Shown one piece after another: positions 5,722-7,098 of a stretch of DNA of 7,098 nucleotides. This DNA is from Clostridiaceae bacterium UBA6110 (GTDB lineage Bacteria; Bacillota; Clostridia; Clostridiales; Clostridiaceae), in contig DIWI01000018.1 in NCBI GenBank assembly GCA_002428415.1, positions 1 through 7,098 on the forward strand, given 5' to 3'. The notes below the pieces were generated by a model. The model made no database searches, was not told where the DNA came from, and saw only the letters and a list, made by a program, of their open reading frames with translations. The translations under genes and the position numbers were made by a program. Position 1 is the first letter of the stretch. Every line of letters begins with the position of its first letter.

Positions 5722-7098
5722 TTATTTGTCGTCCTCGACCGTAAAGTCAGCGTCTACAACGTTGTCCCTGTCAGGACCTGGCTGTGAGCCTTCGCCCTCA
5801 TACTGACCTGCTTCAGGGCCTGCCTGCTGTGAGCTCTGTGAGTAGAGCTTCGAAGAGACCTTGTAGAACTCATTTGTAAGGTCATCGGTAGCTTTCTTGA
5901 TTTCATCGTCAGAGCCTGTATCCTTGATCTTCTTGACTGCCTCAAGCTTCTCTACAATCAGCTTCTTGTCAGCGTCATCCATCTTGTCCTTCAGCTCGTC
6001 CATTGTTGTTTCAGTCTGGTATACCACCTGCTCAGCATTGTTCCTGATTTCGATGGATTCCTTCTTCTTCTTGTCCTCTTCTGCGAACCTTTCGGCTTCC
6101 TTCACTGCTGCTTCTACTTCAGAATCAGTGAGGTTGGTTGAAGCGGTGATCGTTATGTTGGCTTCCTTTCCGGTTGCCTTGTCCACTGCTGTTACCTTTA
6201 CTATGCCGTTGGCATCGATATCGAAGGTAACTTCAATCTGTGGTATTCCTCTTCTTGCTGGTGCTATGCCTGAGAGAGTGAATCTTCCAAGTGTCTTGTT
6301 GTCAGCAGCCATCTGCCTTTCACCCTGTACTATGTGGACCTCGACAGAAGTCTGTCCATCTGCCGCAGTGGTGAATATCTGGCTCTTCCTTGTAGGTATT
6401 GTAGTATTCCTCTCGATTATCTTTGTAGCTACTCCGCCGTAGGTCTCAAGTCCAAGTGTAAGCGGAGTTACATCGAGAAGAAGTATGTCCTTGACTTCTC
6501 CAGTAAGTACACCGGCCTGTATAGCAGCACCAAGTGCGACAACTTCGTCAGGGTTTACTCCCTTGAAAGGCTCCTTGCCTGTGAAATCCTTGACCGCATC
6601 GACTACTGCAGGGGTCCTTGTGGATCCGCCTACAAGAACTACCTTGTCGATGTCATTCATTGTAAGTCCGGCGTCAGAAAGAGCTTTTCTCATTGGCTCG
6701 ATTGTTGACTTTACGAGGTCAGCAGTAAGTTCATTGAACTTAGACCTTGAGAGTGTCATATCTATGTGCTTTGGTCCTGTTGCGTCTGCAGTTATGAAGG
6801 GAAGGTTTATCATTGTCTGCATCGATGAAGAGAGCTCTATCTTAGCCTTCTCAGCAGCTTCCTTGAGTCTCTGAAGAGCCATTTTATCCTTCTTCAGGTC
6901 GATTCCGGAGTTCTTTCTGAACTCATCTGCGATATAGTTTATGACTCTTTCGTCAAAGTCGTCTCCGCCAAGCCTTGTGTTACCGTTCGTCGACTTGACC
7001 TCGAATACTCCGTCTCCGAGCTCAAGGATGGAAACGTCGAATGTTCCGCCTCCAAGGTCGTATACAAGTATCTTGTGGGCATCATCCAGCTTGTCAAT
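5722..7098 (-). CDS. dnaK: Chaperone protein DnaK (Hsp70), 5' end outside window
   Basis: The ATP-dependent Hsp70 chaperone that binds exposed hydrophobic segments and works with DnaJ and GrpE. The frame is open to the window edge: 458 residues plus stop are visible, and roughly the first 150 or so are missing. The upstream codons (6883-7098) continue the protein with YDLGGGTFDVSILELGDG, the phosphate-binding Hsp70 signature, then LGGDDFDERI and GIDLKKDKMALQRLKEAAEKAK. The Met at 6882 is therefore internal, not the start. Further on come VVLVGGSTRTPAV (signature 3, visible residues 153-165), the interdomain linker DILLLDVTPL (204-213), and a substrate-binding domain beginning GLETYGGVATKIIERNTTIP. 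A charged helical lid follows, then a Gln/Gly-rich tail ending DADFTVEDDK. No frameshift is seen. Its promoter and any CIRCE operator would lie beyond 7098. Confidence 0.98.
   Translation of the reverse strand: MDKLDDAHKILVYDLGGGTFDVSILELGDGVFEVKSTNGNTRLGGDDFDERVINYIADEFRKNSGIDLKKDKMALQRLKEAAEKAKIELSSSMQTMINLPFITADATGPKHIDMTLSRSKFNELTADLVKSTIEPMRKALSDAGLTMNDIDKVVLVGGSTRTPAVVDAVKDFTGKEPFKGVNPDEVVALGAAIQAGVLTGEVKDILLLDVTPLTLGLETYGGVATKIIERNTTIPTRKSQIFTTAADGQTSVEVHIVQGERQMAADNKTLGRFTLSGIAPARRGIPQIEVTFDIDANGIVKVTAVDKATGKEANITITASTNLTDSEVEAAVKEAERFAEEDKKKKESIEIRNNAEQVVYQTETTMDELKDKMDDADKKLIVEKLEAVKKIKDTGSDDEIKKATDDLTNEFYKVSSKLYSQSSQQAGPEAGQYEGEGSQPGPDRDNVVDADFTVEDDK

Noticed and set aside
5897..6442. 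Plus-strand open frame of 181 codons opposite dnaK
   Set aside because: It mirrors conserved dnaK codons. The serine/phenylalanine-rich translation is typical of the complement of a Lys/Glu/Asp-rich gene.

Overview
The window is chromosomal DNA from a low-to-mid GC Firmicute, most likely a member of the Clostridia. The main reason is gene order: read on the minus strand it runs dnaK, dnaJ, (one interruption), prmA, rsmE, mtaB, HIT. This is the conserved Firmicute class I heat-shock and translation-modification neighbourhood. Strong AGGAGG-type ribosome binding sites, TTG start codons and sigma-A-like TATAAT boxes fit the same assignment. Genus cannot be told from the sequence alone.

Right part (4495-7098, minus strand): the 3' three quarters of dnaK (its 5' end lies beyond the window) and complete dnaJ. 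They are separated by 84 nt that hold a perfect 11-bp hairpin plus a second small stem. DnaK and DnaJ form the ATP-driven Hsp70 chaperone with its J-domain co-chaperone. dnaJ ends at a strong bidirectional terminator (4462-4491).

Middle (3349-4494): a single plus-strand gene for an unrecognised protein of about 299 aa. It has an N-terminal soluble domain, a CxxC/CxxC zinc-ribbon-like motif, a serine-rich linker and about four membrane segments. It faces dnaJ tail to tail and diverges from prmA. It breaks the usual dnaJ-prmA continuity. A 166-bp divergent region carries one good promoter for the prmA side (TTGAAT-N17-TATAAT) and a plausible one for the plus-strand gene.

Left part (11-3339, minus strand): a tightly packed operon. 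prmA (ribosomal protein L11 methyltransferase) overlaps rsmE (16S rRNA m3U1498 methyltransferase) by 8 nt. The rsmE stop abuts the TTG start of mtaB (tRNA ms2t6A37 methylthiotransferase), and 13 nt later a HIT-family nucleotide hydrolase begins. The first three modify the translation apparatus. The HIT protein is a usual companion at this locus.

Most of the window is conserved housekeeping DNA. The parts that deserve a second look are the inserted zinc-ribbon membrane protein gene and the RNA structure between dnaK and dnaJ. I see no mobile element, tRNA, rRNA, CRISPR array or pseudogene.
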